Shown in pieces: positions 53,896 to 62,470 of a stretch of DNA of 64,000 bases. Source of the stretch: DATJMJ01 sp035503915 (GTDB lineage Bacteria > Actinomycetota > Acidimicrobiia > Acidimicrobiales > Palsa-688); the NCBI GenBank assembly GCA_035503915.1, contig DATJSU010000022.1, positions 1 to 64,000 on the forward strand, written 5' to 3'. The position numbers and the translations under genes were made by a program. Position 1 is the first letter of the stretch; each line of letters starts with the position of its first letter. The notes under the pieces were generated by a model, which saw only the letters and a program-made list of their open reading frames with translations, ran no database searches and was not told the origin of the DNA.

Positions 53896-55116
53896 GTGCA
53901 GGCACGCACCATTGTCGGCGCGGCCACGAGAGCGGTGCCAGGGGGGCAACCTCAAGTGGCCTCGCACTTGGCCCCGTTCGGCACGACGATCTTTGCCGAA
54001 ATGTCGGCACTTGCCCTGGAGACCGGGTCGGTCAACCTCGGCCAAGGGTTCCCGGAGGGGCCCGGGCCGCAGTTGCTGCGGAGGGTGGCGATGGCGGCGA
54101 TCGACGAAGGCGACAACCAGTACCCTCCGGGAGCCGGTGTCCCCCAGCTGCTCGAAGCAGTGGCGGCCCACCAAGCATCTCACTACGGCCTCGACTACGA
54201 CCCAGGCAGCGAGGTTCTTGTGACCGCAGGTGCAACTGAGGCGGTGGCGGCAGCGGTGCTGGGGCTGTGCGAGCCCAGGGACGAAGTACTTATGTTGGAG
54301 CCGTCATACGACTCCTACGGCGCCGTCGTGGCCATGGCCGGCGCCGTTCGAGTGCCTGTCCGCCTTGAGCACCGGGGCGGCCGCTGGGTGCTGCCAAGCG
54401 GTGCGCTCGAGGCGGCGATCACGCCTCGTTCTCGGTTTGTATTGCTCAACTCACCTCATAACCCGACCGGCAAAGTCCTGTCCGACGACGAGCTGCAACA
54501 GGTCGCACATGTCTGCCGCGGCCACGACCTGATAGCAGTGACGGACGAAGTCTACGAACACCTTGTTTTTGACGGCAAGCGGCACGCCCCCCTGGCCATG
54601 CTCGACGGCATGCGCGAGCGCACTGTGACAATTTCTTCGGCTGGCAAGACGTTCTCAGTTACGGGCTGGAAGGTGGGATGGGCCTGCGCTCCTCGCGGGC
54701 TGCTCGCCGGGGTGCGCGCTGCCAAGCAATTTCTTACTTATGTGACACCTGCACCGCTGCAGAGGGCTGTCGCGGCGGGCCTCATGGTCACAGATGAACT
54801 TGTCAGCCCCCTGGTGGAGGAGCTCGTGAGCAACCGGGACCTGCTCGCCGACGGGCTTGCCAGCGTCGGCTTCCCCGTTCGTGGAGCGGAAGGCACTTAT
54901 TTTTTGACGGTGGACATTTCCGGGCTCACGGACGAAGACGCTGGGACGTTTTGCCGTCGGCTACCACATCGCTGTGGCGTCGTCGCCGTGCCGTGCTCGG
55001 TTTTCTACGCAGATCCCGCGGCCGGGCGGCACCTCGTCCGCTTTGCGTTTTGCAAGAGCCGGGGCTCGATCGAAGAGGCGGTGCAACGGCTAGGGCGCTT
55101 GGGTGGCAGGGGGTAA
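53896..55116 (+). CDS. Class I/II aminotransferase (methionine/glutamine transaminase-like)
   Basis: The 406-residue PLP enzyme has fold-type I motifs: NLGQGFPEGPGP, NQYPPGAGVPQLLEAVAAH, LLNSPHNPTGKVLS, AVTDEVYEHLVFDG and TISSAGKTFSVTGWKVGW with the Schiff-base Lys251. The GQGFPE/YPPGAG pattern is characteristic of the methionine / kynurenine / glutamine transaminase K group. The next gene, two bases after the stop, is an omega-amidase-like nitrilase. Together they would form the transaminase-omega-amidase route that irreversibly removes 2-oxoglutaramate while making methionine or aromatic amino acids from their keto acids. Confidence 0.92.
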   Translation: MQARTIVGAATRAVPGGQPQVASHLAPFGTTIFAEMSALALETGSVNLGQGFPEGPGPQLLRRVAMAAIDEGDNQYPPGAGVPQLLEAVAAHQASHYGLDYDPGSEVLVTAGATEAVAAAVLGLCEPRDEVLMLEPSYDSYGAVVAMAGAVRVPVRLEHRGGRWVLPSGALEAAITPRSRFVLLNSPHNPTGKVLSDDELQQVAHVCRGHDLIAVTDEVYEHLVFDGKRHAPLAMLDGMRERTVTISSAGKTFSVTGWKVGWACAPRGLLAGVRAAKQFLTYVTPAPLQRAVAAGLMVTDELVSPLVEELVSNRDLLADGLASVGFPVRGAEGTYFLTVDISGLTDEDAGTFCRRLPHRCGVVAVPCSVFYADPAAGRHLVRFAFCKSRGSIEEAVQRLGRLGGRG

Positions 55117-55118
55117 CC

Positions 55119-55916
55119 GTGAAAGCAGCGCTCGTCCAACACGACGTCTTTTTTGAGGACGCAAGAGCAACCTGTGGGCACCTGGCGCCCTTGGTGAAGG
55201 CAGCTGCCGCCGAGGGTGCACAGTTGATAGTTCTTACAGAAATGTTCGCGACCGGCTTTTCCATGGCAGCCGAAAAGGTGGCCGAAATACCGGCAGAGGG
55301 CGTGGGTAGCCGGTTCCTTTTTGAAATGGCGGCGGGAACGGGGTCCGCTGTGTGCGGGTCTCTCCCGGTAAAGGTGGCCGGCGCTCGCCGGCCCGTCAAC
55401 CGTTTTGTCTGCGCCTTCCCCGATGGGCGAGCGGTCTCGTACGAAAAGGTCCACCCCTTTTCCCTGGCAGGAGAGGACGCCCAGTATGAGGCGGGCTCCT
55501 CGGTGGTGACATTTGCTTGGGAGGGCCTCGCTATCTCGCCGTTTATTTGCTACGACCTCCGTTTCACGGAGGCTTTTTGGGCGGTCGCCCCCAAGACGCA
55601 CTGTTACCTGGTGGTCGCGAACTGGCCGGCTCCTCGCCAGGAACATTTCCGGGCGCTCGTGATGGCTCGGGCAATCGAAAACCAGGCGTACGTCCTTGCC
55701 ACCAATCGAGTCGGTAGCGGCGGCGGTGTCGACTACGCAGGAGGGTCTTTAGCCGTTGGGCCGTTCGGCGAGGTGCTCGCTGAAGCAGGCGAGAGCGAAG
55801 AGACGGTCCTTGTCGACCTGGCCGGCGAGCGAGTGGAGGAGGTACGAGCAGCCTTCCCGTTCCTGGCCGACCGCCGTGCCTTCTCGGTCGTCTCGGCCTA
55901 CACCGAGCCGCGCTGA
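55119..55916 (+). CDS. Carbon-nitrogen hydrolase, omega-amidase (YafV/Nit2)-like
   Basis: From GTG 55119 the 265-residue product is a nitrilase-superfamily amidohydrolase. The triad is Glu in VLTEMFATGFS, Lys in YEKVHPFSLAGED and Cys in FICYDLRFTEAF. The KVHPFS and WPAPRQEHF segments are typical of the YafV/omega-amidase branch, which hydrolyses 2-oxoglutaramate and 2-oxosuccinamate. It is coupled to the aminotransferase gene (spacing two bases) in what appears to be a two-gene operon. The earlier in-frame starts lie inside the aminotransferase gene and are rejected. Confidence 0.92.
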   Translation: MKAALVQHDVFFEDARATCGHLAPLVKAAAAEGAQLIVLTEMFATGFSMAAEKVAEIPAEGVGSRFLFEMAAGTGSAVCGSLPVKVAGARRPVNRFVCAFPDGRAVSYEKVHPFSLAGEDAQYEAGSSVVTFAWEGLAISPFICYDLRFTEAFWAVAPKTHCYLVVANWPAPRQEHFRALVMARAIENQAYVLATNRVGSGGGVDYAGGSLAVGPFGEVLAEAGESEETVLVDLAGERVEEVRAAFPFLADRRAFSVVSAYTEPR

Positions 55917-55984
55917 GCCTTTGTCCGCTGACGCGCGTTGCTTGGGGAGGGGGCGGGGGCGTCAAGCCCACATTGCCATTCCCT

Positions 55985-56886
55985 GGGAGGGGGCAAGGCC
56001 GAGGCGGCTCGAGCGACGTCATTGTTGACCGCAGAGGCCACGCCCGCGTGCTCACTGGGAACCGCGGCGAGAACGGTCGAGGTTAGCGGAGCGACGGTGA
56101 CCACGAGGCCAAAACCGAGAACCAATGCGGCGGGGAGGACTGAGCGCAGGTAGTTGCCGCCAGGCGAAATGCGTGCCAAGAGCACCAGGCCGGCCCCGAC
56201 GAGGATAGGGCCGGCGGACATCTGCAACCGCGGCCCAATTCGAGCCGCGACAGCTCCCGACCTCGCAGAGAGCGCGAGCATGAGCAGAGTGACTGGTAAA
56301 AGCGACAGCCCAGCGGCCAAAGGAGTGTAGCGGAGGACCGTTTGCAGGTCGATCGGGAGCAAGAAGAGCGCGCCGCCGAGCCCCCCGCCGTGGCCATGCC
56401 ACTGATGCCCGACCAAGCGCCGATAGCTTTTGACCTGTCTTGCGGGCAAAATGATGCTTGGAGTACCGCCAGGCTGCCGGGAGTGAGGAGCGCCCCCCCA
56501 ACGCCTTGGAGCCCCCGCGCAGCGATGAGAAGTGGCGCATTGGGCGCGACGCCGCAAAGTAATGAAGCAACCGCGAACAACGAAACGCCAACTTGGAAAA
56601 CGCGCTTGCGGCCGTAGCGGTCCCCGAGGGCACCTCCGAGGAGCAATAACCCTGACAGAGAAAGCATGTAAGCGTTGCTGACCCACTGAAGCTCGCTCAC
56701 GCCCGAGTGAAAGTGACGGCCGATGGTCGGCAGCGCGATCCCAACCACGGTCGCGTCTATCCCGGCCATCGCAGACCCGAGGACCGTCGCCGCTATGGCC
56801 CAACGTCCAGCGACCGAGCGAGTTGTTAGCTGGCCGGCCCCGCTGCTCACGGGCCTCAGCTTGGCTTGGTCCCCGGCCCCGGTCAC
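55985..56886 (-). pseudogene. DHA2-type MFS drug transporter, internally deleted and frameshifted
   Basis: The first 170 codons from 56886 are a normal EmrB/QacA-like N-terminus: AMAGIDATVVGIALPTIGRH, LLLLGGALGDRYGRKRVFQV, GVGGALLTPGSLAVLQASF and SKAIGAWSGISGMATAGG. Near 56380 the coding shifts frame and skips the central helices, resuming at LFLLPIDLQTVLRYTPLAAG, then VTLLMLALSARSGAVAARIG and ending HAGVASAVNNDVARAA. The last helix or two are also gone. The gene cannot encode a working 14-helix carrier. It is convergent with the amidase gene. Confidence 0.8.
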
Positions 56887-56942
56887 GTAGCGATGGTACG
56901 TCGAGCGGGGGCCAAAGGCTCGACCTGTTTACCAGGCAAGGC

Positions 56943-58331
56943 CTAGGCAAGTGGCTCGAAGCGGGCAGTGAAGTGGCGCAGCCGCGCAGGCTCGTGCACG
57001 ATCCTCATCCCCGCCAAGTCGGCTGCGCGGGCAGCCACCGCCTCGCAAACCTCGACGACATAGTCGATATGGCTCTGGGTGTAGGTGCGCCGTGGGACGG
57101 CGAGACGGACCAGTTCGAGAGCGGCTGGCGTTTCGGTCCCGTCAGGCTGGCGGCCGAACATCACCGAGCCGATCTCGCAAGTGCGGACGCCGCCCGCCTC
57201 GTAGAGCGCAACCGCGAGAGCCTGGCCCGGGAACTGCAACGGCGCGATATGGGGGAGGAGCGCCCCCGCGTCGATGTACACGGCGTGGCCGCCGATTGGT
57301 AGCACGACAGGGATGCCACGCGCATCGAGTGCCTCGCCGAGGTATGCCGTCGAGCGAGCCCGGTAACGCAGGTAATCGTGGGAAACCGCCTCGGACAGGC
57401 CCTGAGCGATGGCTTCCAGGTCACGCCCGGCGAGGCCCCCGTAGGTCGGGAAACCTTCTGTCAGGACAAGCGCGCTCCGGAACTCCTCGGCCAGGGCGTC
57501 GTCATTGCATGCCAACCACCCGCCTATGTTCCCGAAGGGGTCCTTCTTGGCGCTCATGGTCATGCCATCTGCGAGCGACGCCATTTCGCGGACGATGTCG
57601 GCAACCTCACGGTGCTCTTGCCCGGGTTCGCGTTCATGGATGAACCACGCGTTCTCGGCGAAGCGGCAGGCGTCGAGGAATACAAGGAGCCCGTAGCGCT
57701 TGCAAAGTTGCCGTACTTGGTGAAGGTTTGCCAGGCTCACGGGTTGGCCACCGCCTGAATTGTTGGTGATCGTCACCATAACGAGTGGTATATTGCCTGG
57801 CCCGGCACCTTCGATGAGAGACTCTAGAGCGACGATGTCCATATTTCCTTTGAACGGGTGGCGGCTACGAGGGTCCCTTCCCTCGGGGATAACAAGATCT
57901 GTCGCAATGGCACCACTTGCCTCCACGTTTGCTCTCGTGGTGTCGAAGTGGGTGTTGTTCGGGATGATCTTGCCCGGGCCGCCGAGGGCGCTGAAGAGGA
58001 TCCGCTCGGCGGCCCGGCCCTGGTGTGTCGGGACGACGTTGCGGAACGGGAAGAGCTCCTTGACCGCTCGTTCGAAGACGTACCAGGAGGGCGAGCCCGC
58101 GTAGGACTCGTCGCCGTGCTGGACAGCCGCCCACTGGTCCCTGCTCATCGCCCCTGTGCCTGAGTCTGTGAGGAGGTCTATCAAGACCTCGTGCGCCGGG
58201 AGCGCGAAGAGGTTATAGCCGGCGCGCGCGATCGCCCGCCTGCGCTCCTCGGGCGTTGACATTCGCAGCGGCTCGACGGCGTGGATACGGAAGGGCTCGA
58301 TGATCGTGCGGAACTGGCCAGGCCATGCCAT
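56943..58331 (-). CDS. Tryptophanase / tyrosine phenol-lyase family beta-eliminating lyase
   Basis: From ATG 58331 the product is 462 residues, close to the family's 456-471. It has IEPFRIHAVEPLRM at the start, AGYNLFALPAHEVLIDLLTD, GDESYAGSPSWYVFERAV, VVPTHQGRAAERILF, VTITNNSGGGQPVSLANL, FLDACRFAENAWFI and MTMSAKKDPFGNIGGW, where Lys263 matches the Schiff-base lysine. Such enzymes cleave tryptophan or tyrosine to indole or phenol plus pyruvate and ammonia. I cannot separate the two specificities from sequence alone. It is divergent from an aldo/keto reductase with 59 bases between the starts. Confidence 0.9.
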   Translation of the reverse strand: MAWPGQFRTIIEPFRIHAVEPLRMSTPEERRRAIARAGYNLFALPAHEVLIDLLTDSGTGAMSRDQWAAVQHGDESYAGSPSWYVFERAVKELFPFRNVVPTHQGRAAERILFSALGGPGKIIPNNTHFDTTRANVEASGAIATDLVIPEGRDPRSRHPFKGNMDIVALESLIEGAGPGNIPLVMVTITNNSGGGQPVSLANLHQVRQLCKRYGLLVFLDACRFAENAWFIHEREPGQEHREVADIVREMASLADGMTMSAKKDPFGNIGGWLACNDDALAEEFRSALVLTEGFPTYGGLAGRDLEAIAQGLSEAVSHDYLRYRARSTAYLGEALDARGIPVVLPIGGHAVYIDAGALLPHIAPLQFPGQALAVALYEAGGVRTCEIGSVMFGRQPDGTETPAALELVRLAVPRRTYTQSHIDYVVEVCEAVAARAADLAGMRIVHEPARLRHFTARFEPLA

Positions 58332-58390
58332 GCGGCGACTATAGGTTGCGGCCCCGTTGGGTAGCGACGAGGCTCGGGTAGCTTCTTCAT

Positions 58391-59437
58391 ATGGACTACC
58401 GCACCTTGGGGCGCACCGGCGTAAAGGTGAGCCCGCTCTGCCTGGGCGCAATGATGTTCGGGGCATGGGGCAATACTGACCACGCCGAGTGCCACCGGAT
58501 AATCAGGCAAGCTCTTGATGCCGGCATCAATTTCATAGACACCGCCGATGTCTACTCTGCCGGAGAATCTGAGCAAATCGTGGGGCATTTTCTGGCCGAC
58601 GCCGGCCCGGCCGTCCGCGAGGAGGTCGTGCTCGCGACCAAGTTCCACGGGCAAATGGGGGCGGGGCCTAACGAGCAGGGCAACAGCCGCCGCTGGGTTA
58701 TCGCTGAGTGCGAGGCGAGCCTGCGACGCCTTAGGACTGACCACATCGACCTTTACCAGATCCACCGGCCGAGCCCCGAGGTCGACATAGACGAGACTCT
58801 CGGTGCCCTGAGCGACCTCGTGCATGCGGGGAAGGTCCGCTATTTCGGCAGCTCGACCTTCCCTGCTTGGATGGTTGTGGAAGCGCATTGGGCTTCGGAG
58901 CGGCGTGGCCGAGAGCGCCTCGCCACCGAGCAGCCGCCTTACTCGATGCTGGCGCGAGGCATTGAAGCCGACCTGCTCGAGGTCTGCCAGCGCTACGGCA
59001 TGGGTGTCCTGCCCTGGAGCCCGTTGGGTGGTGGCTGGCTCTCGGGGCGTTTTGGGACTGGCAAGGACAACACCTCGAGGCGCTCGGAACGTATCCCCGC
59101 CCGCTACGACATGTCGGCTCCCGGTAATGCCGCCAAGCTCGTCGCTGTCGACCAGCTCAGCGAGCTAGCCGACAAAGCCGGCTACACCCTCCCGGAAATG
59201 GCTGTTGCCTTTGTCATCAACCATCCGGCAGTGACCTCTGCGATCATTGGGCCCCGCACGATGGACCACCTCACCGGGGTGCTCGGTGCGGTGGACATCC
59301 GCTTGGACAATGCCATCTTGGACCGCATCGACGAGATCGTGCCTCCCGGGGCCGACCTCAACATCGACGACCATGGCTGGGTGCCGCCTTGGGTCGGCGA
59401 GCCGCAACTTCGCCGAAGGGTCACTGCGAGCAGCTGA
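58391..59437 (+). CDS. Aldo/keto reductase
   Basis: The 348-residue (alpha/beta)8-barrel oxidoreductase starts MDYRTLGRTGVKVSPLCLG. It has the complete catalytic tetrad: Asp50 and Tyr55 in NFIDTADVYSAGESE, Lys84 in LATKFHGQMG, and His125 in LYQIHRPSPE. The C-terminal cofactor-binding segment is AVTSAIIGPRTMDHLTGVL. Closest in style to the AKR11/13-like groups that reduce aldehydes or sugars with NADPH. It is divergent from the tryptophanase-like gene and ends just before the CsoR operator of the copper operon. Confidence 0.93.
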   Translation: MDYRTLGRTGVKVSPLCLGAMMFGAWGNTDHAECHRIIRQALDAGINFIDTADVYSAGESEQIVGHFLADAGPAVREEVVLATKFHGQMGAGPNEQGNSRRWVIAECEASLRRLRTDHIDLYQIHRPSPEVDIDETLGALSDLVHAGKVRYFGSSTFPAWMVVEAHWASERRGRERLATEQPPYSMLARGIEADLLEVCQRYGMGVLPWSPLGGGWLSGRFGTGKDNTSRRSERIPARYDMSAPGNAAKLVAVDQLSELADKAGYTLPEMAVAFVINHPAVTSAIIGPRTMDHLTGVLGAVDIRLDNAILDRIDEIVPPGADLNIDDHGWVPPWVGEPQLRRRVTASS

Positions 59438-59447
59438 GCGACGGCAA

Positions 59448-59464
59448 ATACCCCAAGGGGGTAT
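59448..59464. promoter_or_regulatory. CsoR operator
   Basis: ATACCCC and GGGGTAT form a perfect 7-base inverted repeat around AAG. This matches the GC-rich pseudo-palindrome bound by CsoR copper repressors. It lies 55 bases before copZ, the first gene of the copper operon, which also encodes a CsoR. Confidence 0.9.
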
Positions 59465-59519
59465 GCTGTTGGTGGAGGTAGCAGCTGCGAAGCGTCGCAG
59501 CTGCCTGAGAGGGGCCGCC

Positions 59520-59741
59520 ATGAAGGAGAGCCTGACTTTCTCCGTGCCAGGTATGAGCTGCGACCACTGCAAGCAGGCGGTGTCTCATGAGGTTGGCGGT
59601 GTCAGGGGGGTGAGCGACGTCGACGTTGACCTCGCCTGCAAGCTCGTCCGGGTCAGCGGCGAGGACTTGCAGGAAAGTGAGCTGCTTGCGGCGATAGAGG
59701 AGGCCGGGTACGAAGGCGTGCTTGTCCCCAGCGCTGGTTAG
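59520..59741 (+). CDS. copZ: CopZ-like copper chaperone (HMA domain)
   Basis: From ATG 59520 the 73-residue protein is a single heavy-metal-associated domain with the copper-binding motif GMSCDHC (Cys14, Cys17) and the ending EEAGYEGVLV. It carries Cu(I) in the cytosol to the ATPase and to CsoR. It is the first gene after the CsoR operator, 21 bases before copA. The longer frame from 59464 overlaps the operator and is rejected. Confidence 0.94.
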   Translation: MKESLTFSVPGMSCDHCKQAVSHEVGGVRGVSDVDVDLACKLVRVSGEDLQESELLAAIEEAGYEGVLVPSAG

Positions 59742-59762
59742 TGAGCAGGTAGCGGTGGCGGA

Positions 59763-61952
59763 ATGAGCGCTCGTTCCCGTGCGGGAGCTCCCGAGGAGGT
59801 CAGGGCGGGCCGCGTCGACCTCACAGTGTCCGGGATGACCTGCGCTTCCTGCGCAGCCAGGCTGGAGAGGCGGCTCAACAAACTGGTGGGCGTCGAAGCC
59901 ACTGTCAACTTCGCTACCGAGCAGGCCGCGGTGGCATTCGATGCCACGAGCGTCTCATTGGTCGACCTCATAGGAGCCGTTGAAGCGGCCGGGTACCATG
60001 CCGAGCTCGGAAGAGACCAGGCAGAGGACGAAGGTTCCCGGTGGCCGCACCTCGGGCGCCTCGTCCTCGCGCTCGTACTTTCAATGCCCGAAGCGCTTTG
60101 GGCTTGGGTCGGGGGAACGCGCTTCCCCGGTTGGCAATGGGCAGCGCTGGTCGCGGCGACGGTCGTCGGCGCGTACTCTGGTTGGCCCTTCCACCGGGCG
60201 GCAGCCACGAACGCTTGCCATGGCGTTGCGACCATGGACACGCTGATCTCGCTCGGGACCATCGCTGCCTGGGCCTGGTCGGCCTTGGTCGTTATTGCCG
60301 GCCTGGCACAGCCCCTATATTTCGACACTGTCACCATCGTCACGGCCCTCGCGATGACCGGGCGGTACCTGGAGGCGAGGGCGAAGCGCAGCTCCGGTGA
60401 AGCCCTTAGGTCGCTGCTCGAGGTCGGTGCCAAGGAAGCACACTTGCTAAGGGATGGCGAGGAAACTTTGCTACCCGTAGGAGCATTGCGCCTGGGTGAC
60501 CTGTTCGTCGTGCGGCCCGGCGAAAAAATCGCCACCGACGGGACTGTGGTCGAAGGTATTTCTGCGGTTGACCAGTCGATGTTGACAGGGGAGCACGTCC
60601 CAGCCGAAATTGGCGTTGGGGACGGAGTCGCCGGCGGGACGGTCAATATTTCCGGGCGCCTCGTGGTGAGGGCAACCAGGCTGGGGGCAGAGACCGCCCT
60701 CGCGCAAATCGCCCGCCTTGTAGCGCAAGCGCAAGCTGGCAAAGCGCGCTGGCAGCGTCTGGCGGACAGCGTGGCCGCCATATTTGTGCCGGCCGTGCTC
60801 GTGATCGCGCTCGTTACCCTCATCTCTTGGCTCCTCGTCGGCTCTGGCAGCACAGGTCGCGCTTTCACGGCGGCTGTCGCCGTCTTGGTGATCGCCTGCC
60901 CCTGCGCGCTCGGCCTTGCCACGCCCACGGCGATTTTCGTTGGGGCGGGCCGGGGAGCACAGCTAGGGATCGTCATCCACGGCCCTCAGGCGCTCGAGCG
61001 CGCGAAGTCGATAACTACTGTGGTGCTTGACAAAACCGGTACGGTCACCGAGGGCAAAATGGAGGTTGTCGCGCTTGTCCCGGTGCCGGGCGTTAGCGAC
61101 AGTGAGGTCGCTCGGTTTGCCGGGGCGGCAGAGACTGACAGTGCCCACCCTGTTGCTCGTGCCATCGCTGCCGATGCCCGCAAGAGAGCGGGCCTTTTGC
61201 CGAGCGCGAGGGCAGCCAAACCGGTGGCCGGGACGGGCGTGGAGGCGCTTGTCGATGGTCACCAAGTTGCGGTTGGACGTGCGGCATCGTTGGGCCTCTC
61301 GGGGCCGTTTGGCTCAGAGGTCGCTCGCCTGGAACAAAAGGGGATGACCGTTGTCGCTGTAAGCGTCGACGGGCAACCGCTGGGGCTGATCGGCCTCGCT
61401 GACCGCATCAAGCCGACGAGCAAGGAGGCGGTCCACGAGCTCCGGGCGCTGGGCCTGGTGCCTGTGCTGTTGACGGGCGACAACGAACCAGCGGCGCGAG
61501 CGGTCGCCTTAGAGCTCGGGATTGACCGAGTGCTGGCGAACGTTGCCCCGGGGGCCAAAGCGGCCGAAGTACGCAGGCTGCAAGAAGCTGGGGAGGTCGT
61601 GGCCGTAGTTGGCGATGGCGTCAATGATGCCCCTGCGCTCGCCCAGGCAGACCTCGGGTTGTCGGTTGGCACAGGAACAGATGTCGCGATAGCAGCCTCG
61701 GACTTGACCCTGGTCTCAGGCGACCTGCGGGCGGTGGCTGACGCGGTACGCCTCGCGCGCCAAACGAACAAGACAATAAGGGTCAACCTTTTTTGGGCCT
61801 TCGCTTACAACGTGGCGGTCATCCCCCTCGCGGTCGCCGGCGTAATCAGCCCGATGGTAGGAGCGGCGGCCATGGCGTTCTCGAGCTTCTTCGTCTTGTC
61901 AAATTCGCTCCGCCTGCGCCATTTTCGGCCTCTCCCCCGAGGGTTGCTATGA
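59763..61952 (+). CDS. copA: Cu(I)-exporting P1B-type ATPase
   Basis: The 729-residue pump has one N-terminal HMA domain (GMTCASC, residues 24-30) and eight membrane helices with the CPC ion-binding motif (Cys379-Pro-Cys381 in VIACPCALGLATP). The phosphorylated Asp423 lies in DKTGTVTEG, the actuator motif is TGEHVP, and the nucleotide-binding His-Pro is in SAHPVARAI. The hinge GDGVNDAPAL and the late N-x-x-x-x-P helix signatures of CopA (YNVAVIPLAV, SPMVGAAAMAFSSFFVLSNS) are present. It exports Cu(I) using ATP. Its stop overlaps the csoR start by four bases. Confidence 0.96.
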   Translation: MSARSRAGAPEEVRAGRVDLTVSGMTCASCAARLERRLNKLVGVEATVNFATEQAAVAFDATSVSLVDLIGAVEAAGYHAELGRDQAEDEGSRWPHLGRLVLALVLSMPEALWAWVGGTRFPGWQWAALVAATVVGAYSGWPFHRAAATNACHGVATMDTLISLGTIAAWAWSALVVIAGLAQPLYFDTVTIVTALAMTGRYLEARAKRSSGEALRSLLEVGAKEAHLLRDGEETLLPVGALRLGDLFVVRPGEKIATDGTVVEGISAVDQSMLTGEHVPAEIGVGDGVAGGTVNISGRLVVRATRLGAETALAQIARLVAQAQAGKARWQRLADSVAAIFVPAVLVIALVTLISWLLVGSGSTGRAFTAAVAVLVIACPCALGLATPTAIFVGAGRGAQLGIVIHGPQALERAKSITTVVLDKTGTVTEGKMEVVALVPVPGVSDSEVARFAGAAETDSAHPVARAIAADARKRAGLLPSARAAKPVAGTGVEALVDGHQVAVGRAASLGLSGPFGSEVARLEQKGMTVVAVSVDGQPLGLIGLADRIKPTSKEAVHELRALGLVPVLLTGDNEPAARAVALELGIDRVLANVAPGAKAAEVRRLQEAGEVVAVVGDGVNDAPALAQADLGLSVGTGTDVAIAASDLTLVSGDLRAVADAVRLARQTNKTIRVNLFWAFAYNVAVIPLAVAGVISPMVGAAAMAFSSFFVLSNSLRLRHFRPLPRGLL

Positions 61953-62290
61953 GCCCCACCACTGCTCCTGGCGCTGCCAGCCAGGTGCCGCTGCCAGTCC
62001 ATGGCTATATGGCGGCAGGGGACAAAGGCGCGCTCGCAAGGCGGATGCGCAGGATAGAGGGCCAGGTTCGCGGGATCGAAAGGATGATTGCCGAGGACCG
62101 CTACTGCATAGACATCCTCACCCAGATGGCGGCGGTCTCGACCGCGCTCGAGGCAGTGGCGTTCAAAATCCTCGATGACCACGTCGCCCACTGTGTTGCT
62201 AGCGCGCTCGCTTCGGGAGATGCTGAGGTTGCCGGGCAAAAGAGCAAAGAGCTCCTCGAGGCCGTCCAGCGCTTCACGAAGTCTCGCTAG
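61949..62290 (+). CDS. csoR: CsoR-family copper-sensing repressor
   Basis: The 113-residue all-helical repressor has the Cu(I)-binding C-H-C residues at Cys53 (RYCIDIL), His78 and Cys82 (DDHVAHCVA). The 25- and 4-residue spacing equals that of the founding CsoR (Cys36/His61/Cys65). The DNA-contact region RRMRRIEGQVRGIERMI is also conserved. It releases its operator when Cu(I) binds. The ATG overlaps the copA stop (ATGA), making copZ-copA-csoR one autoregulated operon. Confidence 0.96.
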   Translation: MSPTTAPGAASQVPLPVHGYMAAGDKGALARRMRRIEGQVRGIERMIAEDRYCIDILTQMAAVSTALEAVAFKILDDHVAHCVASALASGDAEVAGQKSKELLEAVQRFTKSR

Positions 62291-62305
62291 CGCAACGACC
62301 CGCGA

Positions 62306-62425
62306 CGCGCGCACATGGTCCCAGAGATGTGCCCTGGCTTGTGGGTCATGGCCCGTGCCCGGTTCGCCGAGGAAGATCACTTCGGGCCGGTGCACGATGC
62401 CTAAAGCCACGTCGAGGCCTCGGCA
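62306..62425 (-). pseudogene. ABC transporter ATPase fragment
   Basis: On the minus strand LDVALGIVHRPEVIFLGEPG followed by TGHDPQARAHLWDHVRA matches the Walker B to D-loop region of DrrA-type ABC ATPases, usually read as ...PEVIFLDEPTTGLDP. The catalytic D-E-P is G-E-P, and T-T-G-L-D is G-T-G-H-D. Nothing upstream or downstream continues the domain. It is a small, mutated relic between csoR and the methyltransferase gene. Confidence 0.65.
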
Positions 62426-62470
62426 ACCCGCGCTTCAACCCCGTAGCCCGCAGCCCTGCGGGGAAGGCCG

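Noticed and set aside
54951..55118. Extended N-terminus of the omega-amidase-like gene
   Set aside because: This part lies in the aminotransferase gene and lacks nitrilase similarity, whereas GTG 55119 gives the usual VKAALVQ start.
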